Assembly: GCA_963422745.1 (NCBI GenBank)
Contig: OY730477.1
Coordinates: forward strand, 3,038,001 to 3,102,000
Source: G963422745 sp963422745
GTDB lineage: Bacteria > Actinomycetota > Acidimicrobiia > Acidimicrobiales > Aldehydirespiratoraceae
DNA: 64,000 nt
Direction of reading: 5' to 3'
The notes below the pieces were generated by a model. It made no database searches. It saw only the letters and a list, made by a program, of their open reading frames with translations, and was not told the origin of the DNA. Position numbers and translations under genes: made by a program. Positions 35,484 to 44,525 of the stretch are shown here, one piece after another. How positions within the stretch are numbered: position 1 is the first letter of the stretch; every line of letters begins with the position of its first letter.

Positions 35484-36542
35484 ATGATGAGACCCTTGGT
35501 AGACGTTGGGGATTGCAGAGACATCGGGGACTACGAAGCGGTGCTGTTGGTGTCTTTCGGCGGACCTGAGGGACCCAACGATGTGATGCCGTTTCTTCGC
35601 AGAGTGACCTCTGGACGCAACATTCCCGAGGACCGTCTCAACGATGTTTGCGCCCACTACCACCACTTCGGCGGTGTAAGCCCGATCAACGAACAGTGCC
35701 GCCGGATCCGAGAGGCCCTTGATACCGAACTGGCCTCAAGGGGACGGCCCTTGCCGGTCTACTGGGGGAACCGGAATTGGCATCCTCTGCTAACCGACAC
35801 CGTGACAGAGATGGCCGCCGATGGGATCCGACGGGCGCTCGCTGTCGTTACGTCGGCCTACAGCAGCTACTCGGGGTGTCGCCAATACCTTGAGGACATC
35901 GAGGCGGCAAGAGCCGACGTTGGAGAGACGGCACCCGCAATCGACAAGGTGCGTGCCTTTTTCGATCATCCTGGGTTTGTCGCTCCCCTAGCCGACGCAT
36001 TGGTCGACGCCCGCTCGAAGCTCGGGCTTGATGGTGATGTAGCGGTGGTGTTCACGGCCCATTCGATACCGGTCGCCATGGCCAAAGACTCCGATTACGA
36101 ACTCCAACTCCGTGAGACGGTTCGACTCGTCGCCGAGCGCAGTTGTATTCCCAGCGACTCATGTAGTCTGGCCTGGCAGAGCCGTAGCGGTCCTGCTCAT
36201 GTTGCTTGGCTCGAACCGGATATATGCGACGAGTTGAGACGCCTCGCTGCGGGCGGGACAACTGCTGTGGTGATCGTCCCGATTGGTTTCGTAAGCGATC
36301 ACATTGAAGTCCTGTGGGATCTTGACCATGAGGCGCGCTCCACAGCGGATGAACTCGGCATTGAGCTGGCACGAGCCACGACGCCGGGCACCATGCCCGA
36401 TCCCAGATTCGTGACGATGCTTGCCGAACTTGTTGATGAGCGCCGCGATCCCAGCGCACCCCGGATCGCTCTATCAACGTTGGGGGTGCGCCCAGACTAC
36501 TGCTCTCGTGGATGCTGTCTGTCCCGCGCACCATCTACCTGA
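35484..36542 (+). CDS. hemH: ferrochelatase (probably coproporphyrin type)
   Basis: 352 residues. FGGPEGPNDVMPFLRRVT at the N-terminus, catalytic histidine in VVFTAHSIPVAMA, and the metal-site glutamate region FVSDHIEVLWDLDHEA. The enzyme inserts Fe2+ into a porphyrin; in actinobacteria the substrate is usually coproporphyrin III. C-terminal cysteines (YCSRGCCLSR) may belong to the 2Fe-2S cluster seen in actinobacterial ferrochelatases. Two ATG codons stand in tandem (35484, 35487), directly after the repeat array. Confidence 0.93.
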   Translation: MMRPLVDVGDCRDIGDYEAVLLVSFGGPEGPNDVMPFLRRVTSGRNIPEDRLNDVCAHYHHFGGVSPINEQCRRIREALDTELASRGRPLPVYWGNRNWHPLLTDTVTEMAADGIRRALAVVTSAYSSYSGCRQYLEDIEAARADVGETAPAIDKVRAFFDHPGFVAPLADALVDARSKLGLDGDVAVVFTAHSIPVAMAKDSDYELQLRETVRLVAERSCIPSDSCSLAWQSRSGPAHVAWLEPDICDELRRLAAGGTTAVVIVPIGFVSDHIEVLWDLDHEARSTADELGIELARATTPGTMPDPRFVTMLAELVDERRDPSAPRIALSTLGVRPDYCSRGCCLSRAPST

Positions 36543-36613
36543 CCGGGATTGCGATTCTGTTTCGGGGCCGTTATCGCGTCGGCCAACATAGCACCAACGG
36601 CTACGGTGAGGCC

Positions 36614-37402
36614 GTGACCATCATTGCGGTTGTGAACCAAAAAGGCGGCGTCGGCAAGACGACAATCGCATTGGGGCTAGCCGCCACGGCATGGTCACGT
36701 CACCACGACTGCCTGGTGGTTGACCTGGATCCCCAGGGCAACGCCACGAGCGGACTCGGGGTGCGGAACCCACCCTTCAGTGTCGACCAAGCCCTGGCCG
36801 AGGAACGCCCGGGATCAATCAAGGGCCTGCGAGTCACCGCCGGTTGGTCCAGCAAAGGAGGACGACCACCGTCGGTCGTGCCCGCCACCCCTGCGCTGGC
36901 TACGCGTGAACCGCAACTGTCAGGCGACCCCATCGGAGCCAGCCATCGGCTCGCCGTCGCGCTTCAGGGTGTGAGCCACGAGTTGGTGGTCATCGACTGT
37001 CCAGCGTCTCTGGGATTGTTAACAGTAAATGCTCTGGTTGCTGCCGACCGCGCCCTCATCGTCACCGAGCCGAGCGCTTGGGCATCCGACGGTGTCGCTG
37101 AGATCCTTCGTAACGTAGACCGGGTGAACCGGCACCGCAACCACGCTTTGGCTTTGGCGGGAGTCGTGGTCAACCGGCTGGGACGCACTCGAGACGCTCA
37201 ATACTGGGATCGTCAACTTCGCGCTGACCACGGCGACCGCGTGCTGCCAGCCGTGCATCTTCGCGCTGCCGTTCCAGAGGCGTCGGCCAGTGCAGTGCCG
37301 ATCCATTCACTCCGATCCCGGCCAGGTGCACAACAGGTGGCCGCAGAATTCGATCTTCTCTTTGATCTCGTGGTCCCTACAGAGGTTTCTCATGGCGTAT
37401 GA
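36614..37402 (+). CDS. ParA-family ATPase
   Basis: 262 residues from GTG 36614. Deviant Walker A VVNQKGGVGKTT (signature Lys at residue 10), LVVDLDPQGNATSGLG and VIDCPASLGLLTVNAL. ParA proteins position cargo such as chromosome origins, plasmids or membrane complexes by ATP-driven nucleoid binding. No ParB or parS site is seen next to it; instead an 11-bp overlap couples it to a small membrane-protein gene, which may be its partner. Not obviously the main chromosomal ParA. Confidence 0.85.
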   Translation: MTIIAVVNQKGGVGKTTIALGLAATAWSRHHDCLVVDLDPQGNATSGLGVRNPPFSVDQALAEERPGSIKGLRVTAGWSSKGGRPPSVVPATPALATREPQLSGDPIGASHRLAVALQGVSHELVVIDCPASLGLLTVNALVAADRALIVTEPSAWASDGVAEILRNVDRVNRHRNHALALAGVVVNRLGRTRDAQYWDRQLRADHGDRVLPAVHLRAAVPEASASAVPIHSLRSRPGAQQVAAEFDLLFDLVVPTEVSHGV

Positions 37403-37703
37403 CCCGCAGTCGCAACAGCGTCGCCCCATTTCTGATGAGAACGATCCGACACCCATTGACTCGTTTCTCGGATCCGAACCGTCAGCCTTAAGTGGCCACG
37501 ATCAGGTCGCAACGCTTGGTGTCGCCTTGGCCAATGACCACGACCCTCCACCCGTACCGGCAGTCACGCCCGCGCCTGCAGATCCACCATCAGACCGTCT
37601 GCTGGCCAGCAGCGGACTCGCCGGTGCCGCCGGGGTTGTGCTAGCGCTTATGGTCCTGCGCCATCTTTGGAGACGCCGTTCCAAGCCCAAGGATTCGCCC
37701 TAG
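37392..37703 (+). CDS. small single-pass membrane protein coupled to ParA
   Basis: 103 residues, not recognised. Begins at ATG 37392 after AGAGG and overlaps the parA end by 11 bp, strong evidence for translational coupling. It has a polar Pro/Asp-rich N-terminal 65 residues, one C-terminal helix (GLAGAAGVVLALMVLRHLW) and a basic tail RRRSKPKDSP. It may recruit the ParA ATPase to the membrane; that is inference from context. Confidence 0.7.
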   Translation: MAYDPQSQQRRPISDENDPTPIDSFLGSEPSALSGHDQVATLGVALANDHDPPPVPAVTPAPADPPSDRLLASSGLAGAAGVVLALMVLRHLWRRRSKPKDSP

Positions 37704-37808
37704 AAGAACCGCCCCCCCTCAAAAAAGAACTACTTAGTAACAGTTCTGCGTAACAGTGCTGCAAGGGTCGGTCAAGTACCTACTCCCAGGCCGCGCTCAA
37801 CATGTATC

Positions 37809-38440
37809 CGTGGTGAACACCCACAGCTAGGCACCAAGGATGCTTACCTCACCCAACGCCCGACACACCAATGCCCACCGCACACCAAGGCCCGCGAATA
37901 ATGCCGTGAGCAGCACCTAAGCAATAGCAAAACAGTATCTGAGCAGCGTACTCAACCGTGGTCAACACAACAGCTAGGCACCAAGGATGCTTACCCTCAC
38001 CCAACGCCCGACACACCAATGCCCACCGCACACCAAGGCCCGCGAATAATGCCGTGAGCAGCACCTAAGCAATAGCAAAACAGTATCTGAGCAGCGTACT
38101 CAACCGTGGTCAACACAACAGCTAGGCACCAAGGATGCTTACCCTCACCCAACGCCCGACACACCAATGCCCACCGCACACCAAGGCCCGCGAATAATGC
38201 CGTGAGCAGCACCTAAGCAATAGCAAAACAGTATCTGAGCAGCGTACTCAACCGTGGTCAACACAACAGCTAGGCACCAAGGATGCTTACCCTCACCCAA
38301 CGCCCGACACACCAATGCCCACCGCACACCAAGGCCCGCGAATAATGCCGTGAGCAGCACCTAAGCAATAGCAAAACAGTATCTGAGCAGCGTACTCAAC
38401 CGTGGTGAACACAACAGCTAGGCACCAAGGATGCTTGTCT
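37809..38440. repeat. 148-bp tandem array ending inside the DUF222-HNH gene
   Basis: CAGCTAGGCACC recurs at 37824, 37971, 38119, 38267 and 38415 (147-148 bp); units are nearly identical. Each carries on the minus strand the last codons and TAG stop of the DUF222 protein (SILGA then stop), so four extra copies of that gene end lie downstream of it. Confidence 0.97.
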
Positions 38441-40094
38441 GACTCAACGCTCGGCCATTTTTGGCTGCCAACCTGGCGGGCTCAGCATCACAACGCCCAT
38501 GCGACTCGCCCAGCGCTCGGCCTTTTTTGGCTGCCAACCTGGCGGGCTCAGCATCACAACGCCCATGCGACTCGCCCAGCGCTCGGCCTTTTTGGGCTGC
38601 TGGCCTGGCGGGTTTGGGTGGTGGGTTGGGTGGTGGTCGCTGTTGGTTGGGTTGGAGTTTCCATCCGGTGGGGGTTTTGGCGAGTTTGTGGGTGCCGTCG
38701 TGCACAAGATGGTGGTCTTGGTTGCATATCAATACCATGTTGTTGATGTTGGTAGGTCCTCTTAATGGTGGTTTGAATGGAATGATGTGGTGGGCTTGGC
38801 AGTATTGGGCGGGGGTGTCGCAGCACACGCAGGTTTTGTCGCGCGCGATTAGTGCTATCCATTGATCTTGGCTAGCGACCCGGATTCGGCGTGATTGCCA
38901 CAGCCACACACCTGGAGCTTCGTACACCGCTCCAGCAAACGTGCTTTCACAACAGATCTGCTCCAACACTCCTTGCGGTAGTTCGGTGCCGTCCGTTAAA
39001 CACGCTGAGCCTTGGGGGTTATCAAGACGCAACCGTCCCGCATCAACGGTGACCACGACGGTGTGTCTCGGATGCGGCCGTTTGTGGGCATCGTCAGCGC
39101 TTGGAGCGGTTACAAGTTCAGCCAAGGCGTCGCAGCGCCGCTGAGCCGGTGTACGTACATCATCAGGCCTGAGATCATGGCGAGGCGCGTTGTTTGAGCC
39201 AGCATCGTTGCCCGGGCCGTGCTCGTTGTCGGGGTTGTTGGTTTTGTTGTCGTTGCGCCATAGACGGTCGACTGCTTCGTTCAGGTGTGCGCGGATTTCT
39301 GCGAAAGTGACCGGATCGAATCTGGCGGCGAGGTTGCCCATACCGCGGGCGTCAACCCAGGTACGCGCCTCGCGCATACGCCGCTGACGGGTGTAACGCC
39401 TGGCTTTGGTCCGTTCGCTGAGTTCAGTCTCCGCGAAGGTTTTGGTCTTGTTGGCGAACACGTCACCAGCCATGGCTTTGGCGGCATCCACTAAGGCCTC
39501 ATCAACCTGCGCAGGGCTGACCGAGGTCGCCGCGTCCGCAGCAGCATCGGCGTGCGCTGCGGTGATTTCACCATTAGCCAACGCTTCGCGCAGTCTCGGC
39601 ATCTCCGTCAGCTTCTCAGCGGTCTTGGACGCCCGCGTAGCCGCGCGCTTACTCAAGTGCGACCTGCTACGCGCTACCTCCGCTGCGGTGAGCCCACCAT
39701 CACCGAGCCCGTCGATCGCGGCGGTGAACGCCAACCGCCGCTCTGTGACGTGAGCTTCGATCTTGAGAAGCTCACTAATACGAGCTTCGAGCTCATCTCG
39801 CCCTAACCCGGTATCGGTCATCTCGTCAAGCAACCTGTGAATGCAAGCGAACCTGGCATCGGTCGACAAACACGCCATCAACCCCGCCAGAGCATCATCA
39901 CGGACCGCGGAACCGTCACCACCAGCGCTGCAACGACACACTCTAGACACCGCCGCTACATCATCTGACGCCGACATGATCTCCACACCATCCTGACCAG
40001 CGGGAATGACCGGTGCTGTGTCTGCGAGCAGGCCGACATTACTGGGTTGACGGTGAAAGACCAAGTCCGTTGAATTGTGCAGACCGTTAGCCAT
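38418..40094 (-). CDS. DUF222/13E12-family HNH endonuclease-like protein
   Basis: 558 residues. An N-terminal DUF222 domain (ARISELLKIEAHVTERRLAF, AAEVARSRSHLSKRAATRAS) is followed by a C-terminal HNH nuclease motif: CVCCDTPAQYCQAHHI, NNMVLICNQDHHLVH. This is the family repeated in mycobacterial 13E12 elements. DNA cleavage is likely but unproven. After the HNH part comes a Pro-rich linker and a 22-residue repeat (GRALGESHGRCDAEPARLAA) present about 2.3 times, then the end SILGA from the adjacent 148-bp array. The ATG at 40094 (MANGLHNSTD) was chosen as it follows a clear promoter with an SOS box. Confidence 0.88.
   Translation of the reverse strand: MANGLHNSTDLVFHRQPSNVGLLADTAPVIPAGQDGVEIMSASDDVAAVSRVCRCSAGGDGSAVRDDALAGLMACLSTDARFACIHRLLDEMTDTGLGRDELEARISELLKIEAHVTERRLAFTAAIDGLGDGGLTAAEVARSRSHLSKRAATRASKTAEKLTEMPRLREALANGEITAAHADAAADAATSVSPAQVDEALVDAAKAMAGDVFANKTKTFAETELSERTKARRYTRQRRMREARTWVDARGMGNLAARFDPVTFAEIRAHLNEAVDRLWRNDNKTNNPDNEHGPGNDAGSNNAPRHDLRPDDVRTPAQRRCDALAELVTAPSADDAHKRPHPRHTVVVTVDAGRLRLDNPQGSACLTDGTELPQGVLEQICCESTFAGAVYEAPGVWLWQSRRIRVASQDQWIALIARDKTCVCCDTPAQYCQAHHIIPFKPPLRGPTNINNMVLICNQDHHLVHDGTHKLAKTPTGWKLQPNQQRPPPNPPPKPARPAAQKGRALGESHGRCDAEPARLAAKKGRALGESHGRCDAEPARLAAKNGRALSQTSILGA
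38449..38620. repeat. 66-bp in-frame repeat in the DUF222-HNH tail
   Basis: GCTCGGCC recurs at 38449, 38515 and 38581; each 66-bp unit encodes 22 residues. A different unit from the 148-bp array next to it. Confidence 0.9.
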
Positions 40095-40132
40095 GATGAT
40101 CACAATACCGATCGGGTATGACAGACAAGGTA

Positions 40133-40162
40133 AGTATACACGAACAATAGTTCGGACGACAA
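40133..40162 (-). promoter_or_regulatory. promoter of the DUF222-HNH gene
   Basis: Reading the minus strand: -35 TTGTCG (40162-40157), an 18-bp spacer, -10 TATACT (40138-40133). A start of transcription near 40126 would give a leader of about 30 bases. The spacer is occupied by the SOS-box palindrome. Confidence 0.7.
40141..40154. promoter_or_regulatory. probable LexA/SOS box
   Basis: CGAACAATAGTTCG, a perfect five-base inverted repeat CGAAC-N4-GTTCG, matching the actinobacterial and Gram-positive SOS box. It sits between the -10 and -35 of the HNH gene, so bound LexA would block the promoter. Mycobacterial 13E12-family genes are known members of the SOS regulon, which supports the reading. 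Confidence 0.75.
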
Positions 40163-40194
40163 CCCACACCCGCCTATAGAATCAGACAACTAAT

Positions 40195-41095
40195 CCCATC
40201 TCAGATCACACGTTGCCGCTAATCAACGACAACACACCGACCCATCAACAACCGACTCACACCATGGGACCGGATGGTTGGTTGCAACCACTGACAACAC
40301 CGCACATCAACAACCGATGCGCACCATCACCTACCATCAGCATTGACACCTAGCTCACACAAACCCGTTCGCAGCTCAGTTCCTGCCTATAACCCGGCTG
40401 ACAAGTCCGATTGGAGTCGAACATCCTTCATCGGGCAACCCACACGTATGGCTATGGACGGGTAACCCAGGTTAGGTAGAACAACACCCTTCATCGGGCA
40501 ACCCACACACGATTCAACTGGTAGACACCGGTTGGTCATCGGGTGGTAGAGCAACCACCCTTCATCAGGCAGCCACTCCCACCGATCCGGGTACTACGTC
40601 TCAAACAGCACACCCACGGGATCCGGGTGGTATAGGCGCGTGCTGCATCTCTCTGCCAACACGTAATGAGAATCAACGAGCGAGAAGACCTAACCGCGCC
40701 TAGCTGGCCAGGCCTACTTGACGTATCACAACCACCCAAACGCCCAATCAAACGCAAGTGAGACATGCCAGCCGAGCTTGAGTCGCTCCCGAACCTCCCT
40801 GCGGATACACCAAACATCGCGAATACACCAATCATCACAGACCGACAAACATCACAGACCAGGCAGATATTCTCGGCGCTCAGACTGGCCCGAACCTCCC
40901 GACGCATACACCAAACATCACAGACCAGGCAGATATTCTCGGCGCTCAGACTGGCCCGAACCTCCTGCGGACACACCAAACATCACAGACCAAACATCAC
41001 AGACCGGGCAGATGTTCTCGGCGCTCAGACTGGCCCGAACCTCCCTGCGGACACACCAAACATCACAGACCGGTTGGCTTAGACCACGTGGAGTC
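40195..41095. repeat. gene-free region of decayed and recent repeats
   Basis: Between the HNH promoter and the RecB-like gene. Left part: decayed units of about 62-69 bp (CATCAACAACCGA at 40243 and 40305; CCTTCATCGGGCAACCCAC-like blocks three times between 40425 and 40575). Right part, 40780-41090: a cleaner array with TTCTCGGCGCTCAGACTGGC preceded by GATATTC at 40866 and 40932 and by GATGTTC at 41011. No coding potential seen in either part. Confidence 0.8.
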
Positions 41096-41169
41096 GAAAC
41101 GAAATGTGGTGGCCTACCCCGCAGCGGCTGACCGATCGTAATCGGCAGTACCACCACGGCAAACCCAGC

Positions 41170-42306
41170 TCATCCGACCATGGCAGGCACACTCCGATCT
41201 TCTGCGACGACGCCATCCACGCTCTTAGCATCCAGCTCATCGCCACCTTCGATCTCGTTAGTTCTGGCGGCGACATTGATGGCTCTAGCTGTCCGTCGGC
41301 GTGCTTTCCGCTCGGCAACCTCAACCTTGCCTTCCGGGCAGTGATCCACATACGGACACCAGCCACACAGAGGCCCCGGACTCGGCTTGAACTCGTCAGT
41401 GTCACACGCAGTGTTGACGGACTTCCAAGTTGCGGCCAATCTCTCAACCGCGCCGTTGAGATTCATCGGGTTCACGCGCGTGGCGATCCTTCCCTGCCCG
41501 AGGTACAACAACTGAGCAAGGACCGGCATACGGCCAGTGGTTTCAGTGACGGCCGCTGCGTACAGAAGTACTTGATCGAGCCGAGGGTCCCCGAAACCTG
41601 AAGCTGGCATACGACCCGACTTGTAGTCAACGACGACCACACCATCGTCGGTGTTATCAAGGCGATCGACAACACCTCTAAAGGGGATGCCTCTCAGTTC
41701 GGTCTGGATATCCAGTTCGGTGCTACGGACCTCAACTTGTTCGGGATCCTCAATTTGCCACAGCCCCTCGATCGCCTTCCAGGCTTTCCAACGGAACCGC
41801 CGACCACCACTCTCATCCAACCCGAGACCCTGGTATTCCTGATCGGCCTCAAACTCTGGCCAGCATCGCCGTGCGACGGCCTGGGCCTCACCCGGAGTCC
41901 TGTTCTGGGGCGGAAGTTGCATGACCAACTCAAGAACCCGATGGGCGAACTTTCCTCGCAAGGCGGCCTCACCGGCAGGGTCGGGCAGCCGCTCCACGTA
42001 TTTGAAGCGCCATCGCCGAGAACACTGGTTGAATGTGGTGGCCCCAGACGGCGACAGCCATCTGGGAGGCGCTGGCTTTCGGGCGTGCGGAACCTGTTCG
42101 ACTTCAAAGAGAGGTGGCTCCCACTCAGATCCCGAGCCCACACACACCGATTCGACAAAGGGCTCCTGTATTCCCGTTCCGGAACCCTCTGTGGTGCCCA
42201 CCTGCCAACCACCGGACGCGCCTCGGTGGGCGACTTCTGTTGTGTTGCCTTCAGGTGTGGCGCTCGTCGGCGTGATTTCCGTGTTGTCGATTCCCTCGTC
42301 CTGCAT
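41170..42306 (-). CDS. RecB-family PD-(D/E)XK nuclease with Fe-S cluster motif
   Basis: 378 residues from ATG 42306 (GGAAGG upstream); a TTG at 42414 would add 36 poorly conserved residues. Nuclease motifs: LSPSGATTFNQCSRRWRFKY, GKFAHRVLE, GVVDRLDN and VVVVDYKSG, then LYAAAVTETTG. Cysteines in NQCSRRW and CGWCPYVDHCP form the four-cysteine pattern of the 4Fe-4S nucleases AddB and Cas4. No helicase gene or Cas gene is adjacent. It probably acts in DNA repair. The first 80 residues are low-complexity and Gly/Glu/Ser-rich. Confidence 0.85.
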   Translation of the reverse strand: MQDEGIDNTEITPTSATPEGNTTEVAHRGASGGWQVGTTEGSGTGIQEPFVESVCVGSGSEWEPPLFEVEQVPHARKPAPPRWLSPSGATTFNQCSRRWRFKYVERLPDPAGEAALRGKFAHRVLELVMQLPPQNRTPGEAQAVARRCWPEFEADQEYQGLGLDESGGRRFRWKAWKAIEGLWQIEDPEQVEVRSTELDIQTELRGIPFRGVVDRLDNTDDGVVVVDYKSGRMPASGFGDPRLDQVLLYAAAVTETTGRMPVLAQLLYLGQGRIATRVNPMNLNGAVERLAATWKSVNTACDTDEFKPSPGPLCGWCPYVDHCPEGKVEVAERKARRRTARAINVAARTNEIEGGDELDAKSVDGVVAEDRSVPAMVG

Positions 42307-42534
42307 GGCTGCGCCTTCCGTACCTGTGATTCGGTAACCCTGATCCAGGCACTCACCTGGATGAATTTCCGCTTGTAATTTCACATCTGTAGTTCTAGCG
42401 CGTAGGTGCGACAAGCGTCATTGGCAACCTAGTTGAGAGGGTCGACACCTGCCCCTCGGAGATCTGTTGAACGCTCAGTTGACGAAGACGTGTGCAGAGT
42501 AAGGATCAACGAGAGCAAACCCGCGAACGTCACT

Positions 42535-42800
42535 CGCCTCAACCACCAACAGTCAACAACAACCCCAACCAGCCACCCCAACCACCAACAACAACCCCAA
42601 CCACCTCCTCAACCACCAACAGTCAACAACAACCCCAACCACCAACGATCAACAACAACCCCAACCACCTGCCTCAACCACCAACAATCAACAACAACTA
42701 CCTACCTCAACCAGCAACGATCAACAACAACCCCAACCAGCAACGATCAACCACAACCCTCAACCAGCCGCCTCAACCACCAACAGTCAACACCAGCCCA
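42535..42800. repeat. A/C-rich short-period repeats upstream of alcohol dehydrogenase
   Basis: CAACCACCAACAGTCAACAA, CCAACGATCAACAACAACCC and close variants repeat every 18-60 bp with irregular period. Very poor in G and T. The region separates divergent genes; no other feature seen. Confidence 0.88.
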
Positions 42801-42841
42801 GCTATCAGCGGTCAATCGCAGCCCCGACTACCTTTTGTGCA

Positions 42842-43942
42842 ATGAAAACACGAGCCGCTGTGGCCTACGCCGTCAACGAACCTTGGGTGATCGACGAGTT
42901 CGAGATCAAAGACCCCGGCCCCGAGGAGATCCTCCTGAGGATGGCATACGCCGGGCTTTGCCATTCCGACGAGCACATTAGGATGGGTGACTTCAGCGAC
43001 GCCGTTCTGCCGATGGTGTGCGGCCACGAGGGTTCCGGAGTCGTGGAAGTGCTCGGATCCGCTGTCCGAGGCCTTGAGATCGGCGACCACGTTGCCGCCT
43101 CCTTCGTCCCGAGTTGTGGACGATGCTCGCCGTGCGCGTCTGGATCCCAGTACCTATGCGACAACGGTGCGGAGATTATGGCTGGCGACGCTCGATTCCT
43201 TGGGCCTCTAGGACCCGTCAGAGCAATGAGTGGAATCGGCACCTTCTCCGAATACGCAATCGTCCATGAGAACTCAGTGGTGAAGGTGGGCGACTGGTAT
43301 CCCCTCGAAGCGGTAGCTCTGTGTTCCTGCGGTGTCGCCACCGGCTGGGGCTCTGCCGTCAACGTTGCAGGCGTACGCGCAGGCGACACGGTGGTGGTGA
43401 TCGGCACCGGCGGCATAGGCGTCAACGCCGTGCAGGGAGCGGCGATGGCTGGCGCCGCCAATGTCATCGCCGTTGACCCGGTTGAGCTGAAGCGCGAGTT
43501 TGCCCAGACTGTCGGTGCCACCCACGCCACCGCCTCTATATCCGAAGCAGGTCCGCTGGTCTCGGAGCTGTCGTGGGGACGTGGTGCCGATCAGGTGATT
43601 CTCACCGTCGGTGATGCCACCCCTGATTTGTTCGCGCCAGCGATGGGTCTGGTGGCTAAGGCCGGAAGCCTCACCCTCACCAGTCTCAGCAATGTCATGC
43701 AGAATGAGATCACGCTCAACACGGTTGATTTCACGATGACCGGCAAGCACCTGCATGGCTCGATCTACGGTTACTGCAACCCACGCTCGGACATCCCGAA
43801 ACTCCTGCGTCTATACGATCAGGGCAGGCTGAAACTTGATGAACTGGTCACCAACCGCTATCGCCTTGACGACATCAACGAGGGCTACCGAGCGATGCAC
43901 GCTGGCGAGAATATCCGTGCTGTGATTGACTACTCACTCTGA
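42842..43942 (+). CDS. zinc alcohol dehydrogenase, NDMA-dependent type
   Basis: 366-residue medium-chain dehydrogenase. Catalytic zinc residues are in AGLCHSDEH and CGHEGSGVVE; structural zinc cysteines in CGRCSPCASGSQYLC; cofactor fold VVVIGTGGIGVNAVQGAAMAGA. The N-terminus (MKTRAAVAYAVNEPWVIDEF) and overall spacing fit the actinobacterial family of nicotinoprotein alcohol dehydrogenases that keep NAD bound and are assayed with the artificial acceptor NDMA; in vivo these depend on mycofactocin. No mycofactocin genes are in the window. Confidence 0.87.
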   Translation: MKTRAAVAYAVNEPWVIDEFEIKDPGPEEILLRMAYAGLCHSDEHIRMGDFSDAVLPMVCGHEGSGVVEVLGSAVRGLEIGDHVAASFVPSCGRCSPCASGSQYLCDNGAEIMAGDARFLGPLGPVRAMSGIGTFSEYAIVHENSVVKVGDWYPLEAVALCSCGVATGWGSAVNVAGVRAGDTVVVIGTGGIGVNAVQGAAMAGAANVIAVDPVELKREFAQTVGATHATASISEAGPLVSELSWGRGADQVILTVGDATPDLFAPAMGLVAKAGSLTLTSLSNVMQNEITLNTVDFTMTGKHLHGSIYGYCNPRSDIPKLLRLYDQGRLKLDELVTNRYRLDDINEGYRAMHAGENIRAVIDYSL

Positions 43943-44450
43943 CCGGCCTCAACCCACTCTGAGATCCCGGCCTTTACCCACCGAGACGCTGGCCTCTACC
44001 CGCTCAGACTGGCCTCAACCCTCTGAGGTCCCACGCACCTGTTCACTCAGCCCACTGAGACCCGCGCACCTATCCACTCTGACCGGCCTCTCACTAAGAC
44101 CCGCGCCTCTACCACTAAGACCCTCGCGTCTACCCACTAAGACCCCCCTACTCACTGAAACCCCGCACCTCTACCCACTGAAACCCCGCACCTCTACCCA
44201 CTGAAACCCCGCACCTCTACCCACTGAAACCCCGCACCTCTACCCACTCAGACGCCCCTACTCACTGAAACCCCGCCACCTCTACCCACTCAGACGCCCC
44301 TACTCACTGAAACCCCGCCACCTCTACCCACTCAGACCCCGCGCCCCTACCCACTCAGACGCCCCTACCCACTGAGGCCCCGCCTCTCCCACTCGGACCC
44401 CGCCCTACTGACTCAGACGCCTCCACCAACTCTGACCCCTTGCTGTCTCC
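43940..44450. repeat. short-unit C-rich array downstream of alcohol dehydrogenase
   Basis: Units based on CCCACTGAAACCCCGCACCT (about 26 bp) and CCCACTCAGACGCCCCTA, CTCACTGAAACCCCGCCACC (about 45 bp) intermix. The end of the dehydrogenase gene, encoding YSL (ACTCACTCTGACC), resembles the unit start. No gene seen. Confidence 0.88.
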
Positions 44451-44525
44451 GCAACGGTGAATTGACAGGATCGAATCAGCTCGCATCACGATCAACTAGG
44501 ACCCACGATCAACTAGGATTGGTGC

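Noticed and set aside
36614..37402. ParA as evidence for a plasmid or the chromosomal origin
   Set aside because: No ParB gene, parS sites, dnaA or replication gene next to it; neighbours are housekeeping genes.
38418..40094. Treating the HNH gene as part of an insertion sequence
   Set aside because: No terminal inverted repeats or target duplication found around it; the adjacent repeats are local arrays.
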